Positions 16,082 to 16,292 of a stretch of 16,292 nucleotides of DNA are shown one piece after another; within the stretch, counting starts at the first letter, position 1, and each line of letters opens with the position of its first letter. The notes below the pieces were generated by a model. That model worked only from the letters and a program-made list of their open reading frames with translations. It searched no databases and was not told where the DNA came from. The translations under genes were made by a program, and so were the position numbers. This stretch comes from Anaerolineales bacterium. Lineage in GTDB: Bacteria > Chloroflexota > Anaerolineae > 4572-78 > NAK82. The DNA is taken from assembly GCA_024643945.1 (NCBI GenBank), contig JAHELX010000068.1:1-16292 (forward strand). Reading direction: 5' to 3'.

Positions 16082-16118
16082 ATCTCCGCACGTATTGACA
16101 CCGAAAAGTTCTTAGCGT

Positions 16119-16148
16119 TTGGTAAAAACCGATATATCTGGATATAAT
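16119..16148 (+). promoter_or_regulatory. Predicted promoter of the right-edge gene
   Basis: TTGGTA (16119-16124), an 18-bp spacer and a perfect TATAAT (16143-16148) precede the partial gene by about 75 nt. The palindrome GATATATC (16131-16138) sits in the spacer and could be an operator. It is divergent from the tRNA promoter within about 100 bp. Confidence 0.55.
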
Positions 16149-16225
16149 ACTGTGGCGGAAATCGAAGCCAGGCAGCCGATTCCGAGCCATACGGCACGTC
16201 TACTATGCGAGAGGGGGTTGTGACC

Positions 16226-16292
16226 ATGGGCCAGGTGAACTTGGAAGGGACCATCGACTTGCATGTCCATACGGCACCTGACGTCTGGCCTC
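16226..16292 (+). CDS. DUF6282/amidohydrolase-like protein, N-terminal fragment
   Basis: Only the first 22 residues lie in the window: MGQVNLEGTIDLHVHTAPDV and onward to the edge. The IDLHVHTAPD motif, with a metal-binding HxH on the first strand, is typical of DUF6282 proteins and related amidohydrolase/PHP-type metallohydrolases. GAGGGGG about 8-10 nt upstream supports the ATG; an in-frame GTG two codons earlier is an alternative. The substrate cannot be told from this fragment. Confidence 0.7.
   Translation, partial: MGQVNLEGTIDLHVHTAPDVWP

Noticed and set aside
15906..16115. A 69-codon plus-strand frame across the tRNA
   Set aside because: It is the complement of the tRNA-Asp gene and its terminator; the peptide around GLEPAIFGL is a known artefact of antisense tRNA translation.
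1..16292. CRISPR arrays, toxin-antitoxin pairs, phage genes or a replication origin
   Set aside because: No regularly spaced repeats, paired small genes, phage structural motifs or DnaA-box clusters were seen.

Overview
The window reads as an accessory stretch of a bacterial chromosome, most likely Chloroflexota (Anaerolineae/Caldilineae-like), although that assignment rests on style and not on a marker gene. The hints are a Tat-type lipoprotein solute-binding protein with an Ala/Pro/Thr-rich linker, an Opp-type ABC importer placed beside glycosidases, fairly high GC coding DNA, and several rve- or DDE-type insertion-sequence traces.

Layout. (1) Positions 2-889 hold the 3' part of an rve-family transposase cut by the left edge. 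(2) Positions 1181-2317 hold a LacI-family repressor on the minus strand. (3) An AT-rich divergent control region of about 885 bp carries a near-consensus plus-strand promoter (TTGACA-N18-TATAAT), a minus-strand promoter for the repressor, several palindromes and a long structured leader. (4) Positions 3203-12419 hold a seven-gene plus-strand operon: family-5 solute-binding lipoprotein, two permeases, two OppD/OppF-type ATPases and two different GH51 alpha-L-arabinofuranosidases. (5) A gap at 12420-12993 holds a strong hairpin and a decayed transposase fragment. (6) Positions 12994-15294 hold a minus-strand pair: a six-helix membrane protein followed by a phytoene-desaturase-like FAD oxidoreductase. 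(7) Positions 15295-15951 hold the promoter of that pair, several hairpins and a second, unrelated decayed transposase. (8) A tRNA-Asp(GTC) lies on the minus strand at 15952-16025 with its own promoter and intrinsic terminator. (9) The right edge cuts the start of a plus-strand gene for a DUF6282/amidohydrolase-like protein with its own promoter.

How the genes work together. The central block is a self-contained arabinose-oligosaccharide utilisation locus. The lipoprotein would capture arabino- or arabinoxylo-oligosaccharides, the DppB/DppC-like channel and paired ATPases would import them, and the two signal-less GH51 enzymes would release arabinose in the cytoplasm. The divergent LacI-type repressor is the natural sugar-responsive switch. 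No extracellular glycosidase is present, so the cell would depend on oligosaccharides made elsewhere. The importer belongs by sequence to the peptide/nickel/opine class, so the sugar role is inferred from the neighbouring enzymes.

Nothing here is clearly a wholly new system. The points most worth following up are the peptide-type transporter committed to furanosides, the conserved four-cysteine tails on both ATPases, the long structured leader and the double hairpin between binding protein and permease, the uncharacterised membrane-protein/FAD-enzyme pair, and the two transposase relics recognisable only from short conserved blocks.
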